Source: Arctopsyche grandis (Eukaryota; Arthropoda; Insecta; Trichoptera; Hydropsychidae). From it: a stretch of DNA of 64,000 bases. The notes under the pieces were generated by a model. That model was not told the origin of the DNA and searched no databases. It was given only the letters and a program-made list of their open reading frames with translations. Numbering within the stretch: position 1 is the first letter of the stretch; each line of letters begins with the position of its first letter. Location of the stretch: positions 13,564,079 through 13,628,078 of the forward strand of contig NC_135356.1 in the NCBI RefSeq assembly GCF_051622035.1, given 5' to 3'. The translations under genes and the position numbers were made by a program. Positions 43,546-62,569 of this stretch are shown piece by piece.

Positions 43546-44423
43546 TTTAGTAAAATTAACAACTGATTTGTAGATTGCAGAACGGCGACCGCGGGGACAG
43601 GAGAATTTAACCCTAGTTGCACTTTCGCATCTTTGTACAGTTCTACGATTAAGTTAACTAGTATTTTAGTAATCGCTCCAGCCGGTCCAGCGGAAGCGAT
43701 TACAAGTGAAAAGCGTACTGACAAAATTCTATCACTTCGTAAAATACACTATTATTTATATATATATATATATATTTTTTTTTTTTGTATCTATACAAAA
43801 TGCTATATTTTTTTAAATACATATTATGCCGATGAGAGATTCCGTTATCGCGTTTTAAAAACACCATCAGTCAATTTTCAGATATTAAACATGCCCTGTC
43901 TCGATTTGCTATTTTCCACAGCTATCAGTTCATTGATTTATTAGAAAGATTATATAGTTAAAGCGAGCCGTATACCAAACGATCGGATGGAGAACCCGGT
44001 AGATTGTTCTCGTACATTCGCAGACGCAATTTGAATAGCAGCGACACCAATTTGACAAAACCCGAACCAAAAGTATAATATGTAGTACAGTTTTAATATA
44101 AAATTGAGTTTAATAACCGATAAAAAGAGTGACAGACCACAGTTGAAAATCTTTATGACAATTCACTATACATTAATTTGTTATTTACTAATTTAATACT
44201 ATATTCACTATAAGATAAAGCATTTAATCGTACTTATAACAAATTTTAGAATTCAAAAGTATCATTATTGCAATTATTATACATATATTACATTTAAATT
44301 GGAGCACTATGATTTTTAAGCTAAAACGTTTGTATAATTGTATAATAGCAACACAAAGTCTCCGTCAATTTGATTGAATGGATATTCCAAAGACATATAT
44401 TACACATTTAATTTATAAAAATA

Positions 44424-44640
44424 CTAGCCGAACTGCCCAGCGTTGCTCGAGCAAATGATTGTTGGAAAACAAGTCTTTTCCAATTGAACTTTTTCAGAAA
44501 ATTTCATAATTTAGCCTATGTAAGTTAGTATAACGAGAAATACTATACCAAAATCGGTGGTTCTAAATTGAAAACTATAGCTTTATATAGCGAACAATAA
44601 ACAAACACTCACCTTTAAATACATATAATAGTAAATTTGT
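44424..44640 (-). mobile_element. Second Helitron-like terminus family
   Basis: Plus-strand CTAGCCGAACTGCCCAGCG is followed by the perfect 12-bp palindrome TTGCTCGAGCAA (44443-44454). Read on the minus strand this is a hairpin about 16 bases before CTAG, followed by T. That is the architecture of a Helitron 3' end, with a sequence distinct from the ACCCGGCTTCGC family. The inner boundary is a guess. Confidence 0.4.
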
Positions 44641-46174
44641 ACAACTTCTACATGAACACTACAAAATTTGTCAGTACGCCTATCCCCCGATTTGCACGAT
44701 AGATCAATGTTGAAAAATTTCCATATAAATCGAGACTAACATTTGTATATAAATAAAATCTTTAAAAATAGAAGATTAGAGTATTTGTATTTTTGTATTG
44801 AGGTATTTTTCTATCATGTTCTGCAACATCATTATCATTTTCATCTCATTTTATTGATTGAAATTCATGTTCGACAAAATTGATTCATTTTTAACCGATG
44901 TTTGAATAGAATCCATCATTACATAAATAATTAATAAAGTTTGAAATTTTCGCCACACGAATGGAAATCATTCAACGGTGCAAAATCGATAGATAGGCGT
45001 ATTACACTAACACTGAAATCACGACGTATATTCGGATTTTTACACAATTTATTATGTACATTAAAAAATTCATATCGAAGAAAACATCTAAAAACGACCA
45101 CACATCAAAATGTACCACGGAATATCGATCATCTCAAAACGTGTTATAATATAATAGTAATAGACTAGCGAACACATCCAGTTGTACTTGGGTTAAAATT
45201 CCTATGATAATATAAATCCACTTTTTGGCATATAACGAAATGGATCGAAATTGTAATGAAATCAATCCATTTGTCGAATTTATGCGATTGTATTCGATTA
45301 TATTAGATAAAAAACTATTACACAGCGCGTTTATAAATATACAAGCGAAACATTAGAGAGCCGTCAAGCTGATATTTCGTTATTTCGAACCGAAATACTT
45401 ATTACATATATACGTATGCATACTACATGTGTATATAGAAGATCGCTTGACTTTTATTTTACATAATTACACAGATTTAAGCAATTTTTTTTTCACAATA
45501 AACACCCCTACATTTTGATCTGTCACTCTCGATGTTTAATTTTTATTTTTATTTGCAAGTATTTTAACCGTGGACTAATCACGAAATTGGTCTATTTAAA
45601 CACGTCTCTATATAACTGAAAAAACAGGATAAAAATGGACGGTATTTTTTTTCCCGAAGAGTTTTACGTAAATACTTACAAGCGTATAAATACACATAAT
45701 AACAATAAATTTTAATTAACTAACTTAAACAAATCGTAAAAATACTTTATAATACCAAAAATTTGAAGTCAACGATTTTAATACTAATATTATATAGTAT
45801 ATTGTATAACATTTCCAACAAAAGAATATATTTTTAAGTAAATATTTATATTTAAATTATAAAATAATAAACAAATCATAGTATGGATATAAAAATGTGA
45901 ACCACCGCTCATAATAAATAAACTATTTATGAAATGACTAGCGTAGAGGGTGTGTGTGTGTGTGATTGATAATCAAAATAGACTCAACGGCGCGACCATT
46001 CCAGGGTTGAGCAAAAGTAATGTCCTACGTTTAAGTATACGCTCGCTTGCAGCACCCAAAGGATCATACACGCATGTGCTTCAGCACATTTGACACAAAA
46101 CACAATCACGTCTCACTTATTTAAACGCCTGCTTCAAATCATATAAATAATAATAAAAAATAATTAAAAAAAAT

Positions 46175-46211
<37 letters not shown>

Positions 46212-48194
46212 TAATATTTACAGCCTTGTAAAGTAAAGATATGAAAAATAAAGACAGCTGCCTAGCTAACCATATATATGTATATATATTTATACATGTA
46301 TTAAAAAAATAAATAGAGAAAAACCAAATCATGTGCAAAATTTTCTCGGCTAATACAATATTGCCAACAGCCTTAAAAAAGTACAACGAATTTCATTATG
46401 AAATCGTAAACAGATAAAAAAAAATAATACAAATTAAAGAGGTGCAAGTTTTTCCAAAGTGCGGTCCGCAGCCCACATACATTTTTTTTTTAAATCTTAT
46501 TCAAAAATTCAAAATACATCTTATAAAATATGTAGAGTACATGTATTTTACCGCTCCTCTACAAATGGTTGCAAACCACGTGGCCGCATGCTCATTTAAT
46601 ACTCTTGTCTCGGCTTTTGCCATTTTAAACTTGCCAGAAAGATCCAACTCAATTTTAAGAATTGCCAATCATTAATGTACATCGATATGTGATCTGCGCA
46701 ACCCCATGATTATCTCGTCTTTCGTACTTGCTGAAATTCAAACAGTCAAAATGCAATCGAAATGAGCATGTGGCCCGCGTGGTGAGCAACCATTTGTAGC
46801 AAACCCGTATTTTATCTTAATTAAAAAAAATTATAATACTTTTCTTGAATTTTAATATATCAATGCGCATATTTTCCATACAAAACAGTGTTATAGATCA
46901 GTGCTACCGTATTTAACAAAATATCTTTACAAAATACTAGCAAAAGTGTTCAGCTCTGCTTGCGATAACATTTGTTAATACTTTTTAATAAATAAATAAA
47001 AAAATACCACACAGTTTTAACATTTATTGCATATATATTTGATTAAAAAAATTGTTAAGCTTATATAAAAAAAAATTAAAAAAACATTTATTAATTTTAA
47101 CATGTATGTATGTATAATAAAATTAATCAAAAAATAGGAAATTTTAATAATAAATAACAAATAAATGAAAAACTACATTATCTTTCGATAAAAATTTTAT
47201 TTTTATCTTTTTATTTATATACCTAAAAAAATCATTTTCATGATCAGTGAATATAAATATAAATTTAAAAAAATTTAAGCTTCAGGATATCAAAATATAA
47301 CTAAAACCTATCGTATGGTGTAATGTATTCAAGTGAATTTACACACTAACATATGTATATATGTATATAAAAGAATTTTAGCTCTAACAAAGTTGGATAC
47401 TTTCGCTAAAAATTAATAAAAAAGACTTACACGTGAGTAGCACCGACATGTATACATGGATTGTCTAATACATTTTCATTGAAGTGAATACTTTAATGAT
47501 ATATTTAAATAAAACTTAATTAATAAACCTATCGAGGGAAAGACCAGTCGTCGGCCAGTTTATAATTATATTGACCACTCGAACTAACACAGTAAAAAGT
47601 GTCGATTATAAGTACAAAATTCTCACTTAAACATTTCAAAATCTCGACGGTCAATAACCAACCGGCCGACAGCTTGGCGCATTCCTTACAAAAAATTTCA
47701 AATGCAGCACATCTTTCTTTTTATTATTATACGACTGAAATATTCCATGCGGACGAAAACATTTGACACGCATGGAAAAAGTGGGCCGCGGTCATAAAAG
47801 TTCAAAAACTGCTACTATGTATATAAATTGAAAATAATAATAAAAAATACATGTATCAAAGATACAACATTGACAATATTTATTCATCACAAAAATTATG
47901 CATCTACTACGTATATATATATACATAATAATATAAATCCATTCAACAAAACACATCTAAAGAGGTAAAAGTAAAAAATAAAAAATAAAAAGCTACCAAA
48001 CGATTCAACAATTGAACATTATTTGATAAGTAATGATTGTATCATACTTGCACATTCAAATGTGTACAAACTAAACTCTATCACAGTTTTAAATATGTAA
48101 ACTGCTATAACTTTAGATAAAATTCACAACAAAATATATTAAGCGTCATGAATCGTTCACATCGACAAACACACAAATACAAACATTCGCATTA
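44641..48194. other. AT-rich stretch, no gene seen, possible distal 3' UTR of the SOCS7-like gene
   Basis: Contains short (GT)n (about 45949-45963) and (AT)n (about 46175-46206) runs and many stop codons on both strands. Being downstream of a minus-strand gene, parts could be a long 3' UTR, but no polyadenylation site stands out. Confidence 0.3.
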
Positions 48195-48195
48195 T

Positions 48196-48291
<96 letters not shown>
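48195..48291. repeat. (TA)n microsatellite
   Basis: Almost 100 bases of uninterrupted AT/TA repeats; the YIYIYI frame over it is an artefact. Confidence 0.95.
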
Positions 48292-48294
<3 letters not shown>

Positions 48295-48698
48295 GACGCA
48301 GTGGTGTCATCCGATTTCCGTAACAGAGGGTTTACAAAGAAAAGTCACGAAAATCATTTTTCGAAAATACTATCGACAAGTATGGATACGAAGACATGAA
48401 AATGTTTTTATACATTTTTTTCTCGAGCTATTATGGATTCTTTAGGCCAGTTCTATATTTCACTATGTATATAAGGATTGGTTTTCAATATATAATGTTT
48501 AATATGTTTTATTTTATGTAAGCGTACCATATCGAGCGGTAAATGATTTTAAAGTACAATATAAAATGTGAGCGAGTGAGACCGAATGATGCATTGTCCA
48601 TTCTTCAACTCGCTCTTTCATCATACATACACGGTCATCTACAAAAGCATTTTTTAACTCAAATAATAATCATTTACCGCACGAATTAGTATAATACA

Positions 48699-48824
48699 TT
48701 AACACATTCAGCCCGGCGCATGATTTCGCATGCGTGACGGCATTAAATCACTTTATATAACGAGTTGTCCCTAAATCTTAAGAATTTTATAGGAATTTTA
48801 GTGTTGGGGTGCTCAATGTATTAA
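48699..48824. mobile_element. Short TTAA-flanked MITE with subterminal palindrome
   Basis: TTAACACATTCAGCCC on the left and GGGTGCTCAATGTATTAA on the right are imperfect inverted repeats bounded by TTAA. Right after the left end lies the palindrome GCATGATTTCGCATGC-like (GCGCATG...CATGCG). At 126 bp it would be a minimal piggyBac-type MITE. The imperfect ends make this less certain than the element at 4519. Confidence 0.45.
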
Positions 48825-49366
48825 TATATGTATGTGTAAAAAGTACATTTTTAATTTTTAAAATTTGTTAGATAATTAATTAGAAGTATTTTAAAGCAAT
48901 AAAAAATCACAATCAATTTAAAAAAGATTACAATAAGCCAATATCTCATAGACGAGAGCAAACCAACAAAAATCATTGTCACATTTGACTCTAGTGGGTG
49001 AAATTCGGTAAGGATTGGTTAGTCTCCGCTACGATAATATTTTTTTGTTGTTGCTCAGTGTTATCCAAGAGCACTTTTCAGGCAAGCGAAAAGTTTAACA
49101 TTAGGTTTACGGAAGCTTTCCAGTTGACACCACTGCATATTTATATACATTTATAACTATCAATATTCGTAAAAATAGACACGCGTGATGAGCTGAGATC
49201 GCCGACGATGGAGTTTCCGCCAATGTGAACGGACCATGAGAGCACGAATAAATTAAAAAAAATATAGAAAATAGTCGAAAAATACTGTAAAACCCTGTTT
49301 CGGTACAATTCAGATATCAGTGACGTCACGACGCACGGTCGGCAGTGGTGTGTACCTCCGATGATG

Positions 49367-55187
<5,821 letters not shown>

Positions 55188-56320
55188 CTGAAAATAAAAT
55201 ATATATATTAATACATATAAACCTATACATATCCGGGTAATTAAACAAGTTATATTAATATATCTATGTCCTTAGGTTGGTTTATGACAAGGGGCAAAGG
55301 AGAGATCAAAAGGTGAATCATAATGACAAGGTCCACAATGAACATAGATGAAAATGATAACGAAGATGGTAAATAATAAGTTAACAGTATCAATAAAATA
55401 TCAATGGGGAAAATGTATATTAGAAACAAATGTTTCCAAAATCATTAACGTTCTGATATTCAACAATCCGAAGCCATATCTATACTATGGATCGATTGGC
55501 GAAAGAAGAAGTGCGAAGAGCGTACTCTCGAGGAACGTCTACATAACCAAGAATGAAAAATAAAATTAGCATCATACAGAGTACATATCGAATATATAAA
55601 TATAAAAGTTTTAAATGTTATTTGAGTAATATTGTATTTTAAGTACAGAAACCTTGCGAAATCGAGGTGTCGAGGAACGAAAAAGGTGAAGAAACATTGA
55701 AAATTCGAAGATGTAAACGTGTATCTGTCGCAAAGCCGAGCTGAACTAAAAGCAGTAAGAGCTGCAGCTTGGTATTTATAATGACAATAATGTGAGTATG
55801 TGTTATCGCGTTCTTTGTATTAAACACCAGTGTTCGTGTTCTGTAATAAGACGACCACTAAACGTATTTTTTATCCTTACGATGCAAAAATATTCAGCCA
55901 CATCGAATTACATGCATTTATGCTGATAAAACTCATAAATAAATTGAATCGCAGATTTGAACTTGCAACATTTTAAACGGAAGTTTAGCAGACAGAAAAA
56001 AAATAAAGGAAAAATCGATCTAACGCGAGAAAAACAAAAACCCACCGATTGAAACACTTACCACCTCAGAACTAAAACATATGTATACCCAAGTGGATCA
56101 AAACCATACTTGTCCAACTTACAGAACAGAAATATTTTATAATGGATTCGATTATAAATTAAAACATTGAAGTTTTTCAACGAATCCATAAGCTTGTTAC
56201 TGATTATCTTAAAATTTGCGTTGGACGAATCTGGTTCTGGGCTATGAAAAAGAAGACTAACGCTGCCAGCATTATCTGGATGGTTAATAAATCAAAATTG
56301 ACCATCTCCTGTTAGAATGT
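55188..56320. other. Probable intron or upstream sequence of the SOCS7-like gene, nothing recognised
   Basis: No upstream exon with an in-phase donor and an initiating ATG could be identified. The 5' end of the gene must lie here unrecognised, or further right, or beyond the window. Confidence 0.35.
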
Positions 56321-56380
56321 GCCAATTTATTTTATTTTATTAGAGTGTTGTGACACTCTAATAAAATAAAATAAATTGGC
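56321..56380. repeat. Perfect 28-bp inverted repeat, 4-base loop
   Basis: Arms 56321-56348 and 56353-56380 are exact complements (outermost GCCAATTT / AAATTGGC, innermost AGAGTGT / ACACTCT) around TGTG. No related sequence or target duplication was found nearby. Like 8643-8690, it may be a snap-back duplication. Confidence 0.75.
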
Positions 56381-57259
56381 TGGAAAAAAATTCATGGATA
56401 TTTATATCATGCAAAATATTCTTTTTAAATTCAAAATTCAATCCCTTTGAAAATTCGGACTTTCGGCGAAATTCAACATTCACTTATTACATATATTAAC
56501 AGTCTATGTATGCATGTATGTAAGTCAATATCGGTGGTATTATGTAATATAAAATAAACACGTCTGTTATAATAGGAAATATTATATTTATTTTAAAATT
56601 ATATCATACAAGTAATATTGATTTAGAAAAATAAATATTTTGTCTGAGTGTGTATGTTTGGGATGAATCAGTTGCACTTTTTTGCAAAAAATTTATTCGA
56701 TTTCAAATATTTCTTTGTATTACATTTAGTTTTAACCGTTTGCCCGCAGCCGTCTTCTATAGAAGCTTTGGGCGACAAGTCTGTAGCGCGGCTGTCTTCC
56801 ATAGAATTTCTGAACTTTGCATGGGATTTTGAAGCTTATATGCGCCTATTTCAACTGTTGTGAGGTTCAAAATTGGTTGAATATATTACTGAGAGTTGAA
56901 TGCCATCTATTCAATTTGATTAAAATTAATATATACCAGTCAAAAATTAGTTTTTTATGGAACCATACTGAAACCTCATTAAAGTGACGTCACGTCTTCA
57001 TACAATTATGAAGAATGATTATTTGACAATTAATCCAAAACTACGAGATATATTTTGTATTTTATTGTTTAAAATAATACTTTATGTGTTAATTAACATA
57101 TCTGGTTACTTGAGTAAATATTAAAATCTGTATTTAAGGTCGAAAACTCGATTGCCAAATTCGCGAAAAAGGTGCCGCGTATAGGGCTTGTTCGCTATAT
57201 TTATTGCCGCGGGCGGGTTAATAACCATATTATATCAGATCAATGAAATATATTTGTTA

Positions 57260-57890
57260 ATATTCTTTGTCTGTTTTGCGAAACTCTCATCTCTCTCGTC
57301 TCACCCTACACATTTTCCTAATTTCATCCATACATCTTCCTTTCAACAATTTAAAATCTCTCAGGTACCACTCTAGAACTTTTTTCGTTTCATGCATCTA
57401 TTCTTATACCTACGTGACCCGCCTATTACCATTTCAATCTTGGCACTTCCTCCACTATATGTACAAACTACCCTCGACATATTTTTCACTGACGTATTCC
57501 GTTTCCTGCTTTTCTGGATGAAGTCCTCTCCAACAAGCTTTCATTCGTCTCTTTTACGCAACTCTTATTCATCCCACCCTACATATTTTTCTAATTTCAT
57601 CCACCCATCTTCATTGCGGTCTTTCTTTCACCCTTCTACATTCTCTCAGGTAACATCCCCTGTTTTTTTTGTCTGCCTTTCGTTCAATTTTCTAACATTT
57701 TTCAATCAATACTATATCTCAACTCAATCAACTATAGCTTTCTTATACTTCTCATCCACGCATTCCATTTCCTCGTTATGCCAAACCTACAGCTTTCCAT
57801 AGACTGTACAATTTTAGCGTTCAATGTCCAAGCTTCATATCCATACATCATTGCTAGCAAAACACATTGATCGAAGATCTTTTTCCTGAT
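57260..57890 (-). pseudogene. RTE-like LINE relic with a purine-rich internal repeat
   Basis: Near the right end (57782-57890) the minus strand reads KIFDQCVLLAMMYGYEAWTL then NAKIVQSMESC, the conserved 'F..CVLP...YG.E.WTL' segment of RTE/BovB-type reverse transcriptases. To its left is a strongly strand-biased tract, C/T-rich on plus. In it the block TCTCACCCTACACATTTTCCTAATTTCATCCA occurs at about 57299 and, slightly changed, at about 57572. No catalytic motif remains. Confidence 0.5.
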
Positions 57891-57908
57891 TCAAAATGAC
57901 ATTTTGAA

Positions 57909-58469
57909 TTTAGCCCTTTGCACGCCAGCGACTCACTCGTGAGTCGCACAATGACTTGTCTAGTACGCCAGCGTCTCACGGGCGAGTCCCGTAGATCTTC
58001 CAAAACTTATAATATTTAATGTGATTAAAATTATAATAAAACTTACAATATTTAAAATGATTTTATAAGACGAACTTGGTTATAAAAATAATAATAAATC
58101 GACCGACAAGAAAATTCAAAGCCTTTTAAGTTTTTCATTACACATACGTAAGACAATTTTATTTATGTTATCAATTAGTGCAAAATTCGACATAATTTAA
58201 ATTTTATAATATATGACCTGAAGCCTCTTGGGGGCCGGGCCCTGGTTATAAGCATCGGCTGACACCTCCCTATCGTCAAACTTGGGGCTGCCACTTAATC
58301 AATTATACCGAAATTTCTGAAACGTCCATCAACTCCCGTGCATCATGACACGTGTCAAGCATGTGCATGCAGGGTCAAATCAATCCCTGTCAAATCAAAG
58401 TGACTTCAAATTATGCAAGTCAAATCTTTTCAACCAATTTGAAAATCGCTGGCGTACAGGTAAAGTTAA
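57909..58469. mobile_element. Possible piggyBac-type MITE with twin palindromes
   Basis: Left end TTAGCCCTTTGCACGCCAGCG. Right end, inverted, TTAACTTTACCTGTACGCCAGCG, so the inner part is conserved and the outer repeat decayed. Immediately inside the left end is the perfect palindrome GCGACTCA-CTCG-TGAGTCGC, then a second related motif after a repeated ACGCCAGCG. The rest is A/T-rich and non-coding. Only the right TTAA (58466-58469) is intact. Confidence 0.45.
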
Positions 58470-58633
58470 AAATTGCGTAAAAATGCACTTCATCCTAATT
58501 TCATACGTATTTTGGTTTATTAAAAAATATCAATAAAAGTCAATTTGGGGAATTGAAAATCGTATTATTCGACAAAATACAAACAATTTTTATCCGTATT
58601 AATTAAAATTTCAAATAAAAATTGTTTGTATCT

Positions 58634-59657
58634 TTAACCCTTTGAGTACTGACCAACGCGGATCGGCGTTTTGCTGACAACTTTCATAGGCTTTCAAAAC
58701 GCCGATAAGCGTTGTAAATTTTGCATGTAGAAGGATGGACACCAGCGCCTTGTCCATACAAACGTATTACACTTCTCCCTTCCTCAATTATGGCACTAGA
58801 GAAATTATTTTTTAATATGCTATGGATTGGGTTGCATCTATCGTTTTATTTTTTTGATTAGTTATTTTTTATAGCCGCCAAACATCAATAAAATCGCCTC
58901 TTTTTTACACCCACGAAAAGAGTCCAGCGTGCTTATTTAACGGTCGATTTAAAAAAAAATAGGCGCATAGTTGCACAGAAAATATCTTTCTCATACCGAT
59001 GATGAAATTTTTTTAAAAATTGGTCCAGTTTCGGAGGAGCAAATAGGAGAATACGAAACCTCGATTTTGTCAATTTAAAATACGTTTCATCTGGTCGAAG
59101 CGCAACTGTCGCATTCACTCAATATATATATATCGAAAAAAGGAACGGCAACAAAATTAAGGTTTTGGGTGTACAGCCCTTTTAAAGGTAGCATTAAAAA
59201 AAATGCATTGAACATGGGTCGTGTAATCCTTGTCATTCATTTGTTCACGTTTATAAAGACTCGCTTACACCGGAATATCTGAATTTACAACCTTAGCAGA
59301 ATTACCCGATGGAAATCCCCAACTGCTGAATATTTTAGATTGCGACTTGGAATTTAGATTATGAGCATTACATTTTAACAACAATGAAGAAGATGGAACT
59401 AGTTATTGACAAATACATTCATTAATAGACGTCTTTTGTTTATTTTATATTGTTGCAAGATATATTAGAGAAAGAAGAAAACACACCTTTACAAAACTCG
59501 AAATCCTCAGCAGTGGTTATCTAGGGTTTGTTTGGATTAGCTACAATTTTATACCTGCTTTCTATCGGATTTCTAAATAATTCTAGTTGTAAATGTTGGC
59601 GAAATTTTCAGCGTGCGGGCTTTCAACAGAAAAGACGTCAGCACTCAAAGGATTAGA
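58634..59657. mobile_element. piggyBac-type element with a nested TTAA MITE
   Basis: TTAACCCTTTGAGTACTGAC (from 58634) matches, inverted, the right end GTCAGCACTCAAAGGATTAG (to 59656), with the right TTAA decayed. Two palindromes follow the left repeat: AACGCGGATCGGCGTT and AACGCCGATAAGCGTT. Inside, 58727-59185 is a diverged inverted copy of the TTAA MITE at 2914-3444, with its own TTAA at 59182-59185. No transposase frame. Confidence 0.6.
58727..59185. mobile_element. Copy 2 of the TTAA MITE, nested
   Basis: Read on the minus strand it follows 2914-3444 block by block: GGGCTGTACACCC, CGACAGTTGCG, AAATTGACAAAATCGAGGTTTCGTATTCTCCTATTT, TTCATCATCGGTATGAGAAAGATA, TTAAATAAGCACGCTGGACT and AATAATTTCTCTAGTGCCATAATTGAGGAAGGGAGAAGT. 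The outer end near 58727 has decayed. Confidence 0.7.
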
Positions 59658-60717
59658 TATACACAAATGAAAAAATTGAATTAGTCAGAAATAAAATATA
59701 CATACATATTATGTACATAAATAACTTTGGGCCATTGTCATTAGTTTGTGGTGTGATTGCATTTTGTATACATTGTTACAAAAATGATAAATGATTTATA
59801 CATATGTACATATGTATATGCTCAATCTGGCCACATGTTTATATATTTTATATACGTATACAATGTTTATAAATAAAAAATGAGACGGGACTAAAACAAA
59901 AAAAAGCTCAACTAAACAATTCAGCATTATAACTACATACATAGAATGGAGAGTTCTGACTGACGCTATTCAATCTATATTAACAACATATGTAAAGCGT
60001 AAGCAATAAATATATCCACGCCAATACTAGATATTTGCACGCCTAAACTAGCGCACGGCCTGTACAATTTCCTTAGATACTATCAACAAGTCTTTAAAAA
60101 TAAACACCGACGTTTCAAAACTTTTCGCTTCGGCGCAAACTTCTACAGAACAACATGGAGGAACGTGTCGCTGAAAATTAATCAAATCGGTGACATTCAA
60201 AACACCTCCAACACGTCCTGTAAGCATTGACGTATATTTTGCAAAATTTTCATATGTAAATAAACATGGTTTAGACTAGCCAATTTGTCATTTATTCATG
60301 TGTGTCTGTCTCGCGGTGATTTATGTTATGTTGACAGATAGGTGAACGAAAACGTCGCCAATTCAGCTTATAAATATTTTATATACTCATTACGATTCCC
60401 CTTTTCAAAGGCGATTTTTACATATGATTATGCGGAATAAAACATACATATATAAAAGACGTGCGATGGAATATGTTTACATGAATGAAATGCTTTACAT
60501 ACGATCGAGACAGGAAGCCAAACGAGATGAAACAGTCTCAAGAGAAATCTCAATGGACTCGGTAGAGGCTGTAACACTCTTTTCTCTTCTGGATTTTACC
60601 AGAAATTTAGTGGACTGTATAAAAGTGGGTACTTTCCTGTTATCCAGTAATTTTTTTAATAATATTAAAAAAAAAATCAGTAATTTGATTATTTTCACAT
60701 TTAATAATTATTTAATT
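59658..60717. other. AT-rich stretch, nothing recognised
   Basis: Open frames here are short, low in complexity and not bounded by good splice sites. No element ends were recognised. Confidence 0.35.
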
Positions 60718-61765
60718 CAGCGTTTCTCAACCTAGGTCCACATGGCCCCCCTTGGGAGGCCCAGACCCTTTCAAGGGAGGTATAAACCAAAATTTTTCTT
60801 TTGTAGAGGCAAAACGAGCTCTAGGGGAGGCACAGTCAGAATAAAATTATAAAAACATTATATTTAAATTATTAGATTATTAGATTTATTTGTCATCAAA
60901 CTGAACATACGTTTGCATTTCGAAAAATACATATAATAGTTTGTGCAATCGATGGGGCTGCTTCAATGGTTGGCAAATATCAAGAATTTATCACATACAG
61001 GGGCGTCATTTCAGCTTTTCCCAGGCGGGTGCAAAATTTTTGACCAGTAAGGAATGACTTTCTAGGGGGGGGGGGGGGTGTATTATAATAAAATAAAGAG
61101 TGTATATGAACTATTTATTTTCATCATTTTTTTATTTCTATATTTTTATCAATAAAATTAATAGTAAAATAATTTTAAAATTTCTATTAATAGATTTGGT
61201 TTGTTGGTTTAGTATTCTAGTATTTTAATTCATAATAATACATTAAACAATGTGGATAGTCTCATTCAAATCTAGTGGGGGCAGCTGCCTCCCCTAGCCC
61301 CCCGCCCCAAATGACGCCCCTGATCGAAAAATTATGTGCCAAATATATTTTTAAATAAGGTTGGGAAGGCGTTTACACGAGTCTCTTAATATTATATTAT
61401 AATACAAAATTTATTAATTTCAATTTAAAACTTATTTTCAATTCATTGTGTTCAAAAAATATATTACGTACGTACATATGTTCAAATTTGTAATTATAAA
61501 ATAAAGTTTATACATATATACTAGTTTTAGCCTTGTTGAAATTATAACGGGCACTTTCGGATTGATACATAATTTAAAATAAAGTTACAATATGAATAGT
61601 AATAATGAATCGGAATCGGAACTGAAACAGTAATTTTTAAAGTAAACTAAATAATTTATGTGTAAGGTGGAAGACAATTGTAAAGCCGCTTATGTATTAT
61701 ATATATAATTTTTTTCGTGAAAATACGGGGGGGGAGGCAGGTCCAAAAAAGGTTGAGAAAAGCTG
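60718..61765. mobile_element. hAT element with a nested hAT-type MITE
   Basis: CAGCGTTTCTCAACCTAGG at the left and GGTTGAGAAAAGCTG at the right are inverted hAT ends. The flanks ATTTAATT and ATTTATTA agree at 6 of 8 positions. Inside, 60998-61322 is bounded by CAGGGGCGTCATTT and its exact inverse AAATGACGCCCCTG. No transposase frame survives. Confidence 0.65.
60998..61322. mobile_element. Nested hAT-type MITE with 14-bp perfect ends
   Basis: CAGGGGCGTCATTT (60998) and AAATGACGCCCCTG (61322) are exact inverses and are followed by G-rich runs, like the 1346-bp element at 14193. No clear 8-bp duplication was found, so it could be part of a larger rearranged unit. Confidence 0.65.
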
Positions 61766-61951
61766 ATTTATTAATTCACTCTGCTTTCTACTGTACAAAA
61801 GAAAGAAATACTGCCAAACAGAATGTCCTGTAAAAGTAATCACGAAATGAAGATCTACTTTGGTTCAAGTAATAGGGGTACTGGAAAAGAATGTCGTTTT
61901 TTAAATGAAATTGTATATAAATACTCATATTTTTTTATTTTTCATATATAG

Positions 61952-62560
61952 TTACAAAATATATTTTCCATTATTTGAAACAACGTTTTTCCATATTTCT
62001 GGTAGCATTTGAATGCCTTTTTTTTAAACAAAAATCGACGGGCTTGGAATTAAAATATTCTAAGTTTTTTGTTGAGAGGCGAGGCTCGGGTGTGGGGTTT
62101 GCTACTTGACCTTCTGATAGCCATTTTTTTTTTCGTCCTCGATTATAATATATATCAGATTTTGCAGGAACGGCGTTTCTGATTCCATTCGTAAATTTTT
62201 TTAACTCGATCGCTCAGGTTTTATTCGCTTAGCTCGTGCGGTATCCATTTCCTGTCTCCACACCTTGTCGATTTTTTTAAGACGATCCTGAACACTCGAC
62301 CATGAGTATCCGAGACTTTTCGCAATATTTTCAATTGATAGAGTTGGATTATTTTCAATAAGCCGGTTGATAAGTTGGATTATTTCAATTTGGGCAGCCA
62401 GTATGATATCATCCACTTTAGTTTGTCTTCCACTTCCAGGGCTATTCATCAAATCAAAATTTCTAAAACCATCTCTGACACTTGCAAACGTCAAAAAATT
62501 CCCCAGTACAATACAAATATTTTTAGGAGCACTTGTTGCTTCTCCTTCTTCAAAAAATTA
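61952..62560 (-). pseudogene. mariner transposase relic
   Basis: The right part (62494-62201) encodes SGRQTKVDDIILAAQIEIIQ then ENPTLSIENIAKSLGYSW and SVQDRLKKIDKVWRQEMD, and the more upstream MTFASVRDGFRNFDL. This corresponds to the helix-turn-helix DNA-binding half of mariner transposases. The left part (62019-61952) encodes the family C-terminus, GIQMLPEIWKNVVSNNGKYI plus one residue and a stop. The region between, which should hold the DDD catalytic core, is almost all deleted (under 200 bases remain). Full mariner transposases have about 345 residues. Confidence 0.75.
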
Positions 62561-62569
62561 TATAACATC

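Noticed and set aside
48148..48399. Frame with a long YIYIYI run
   Set aside because: A direct translation of a (TA)n microsatellite.
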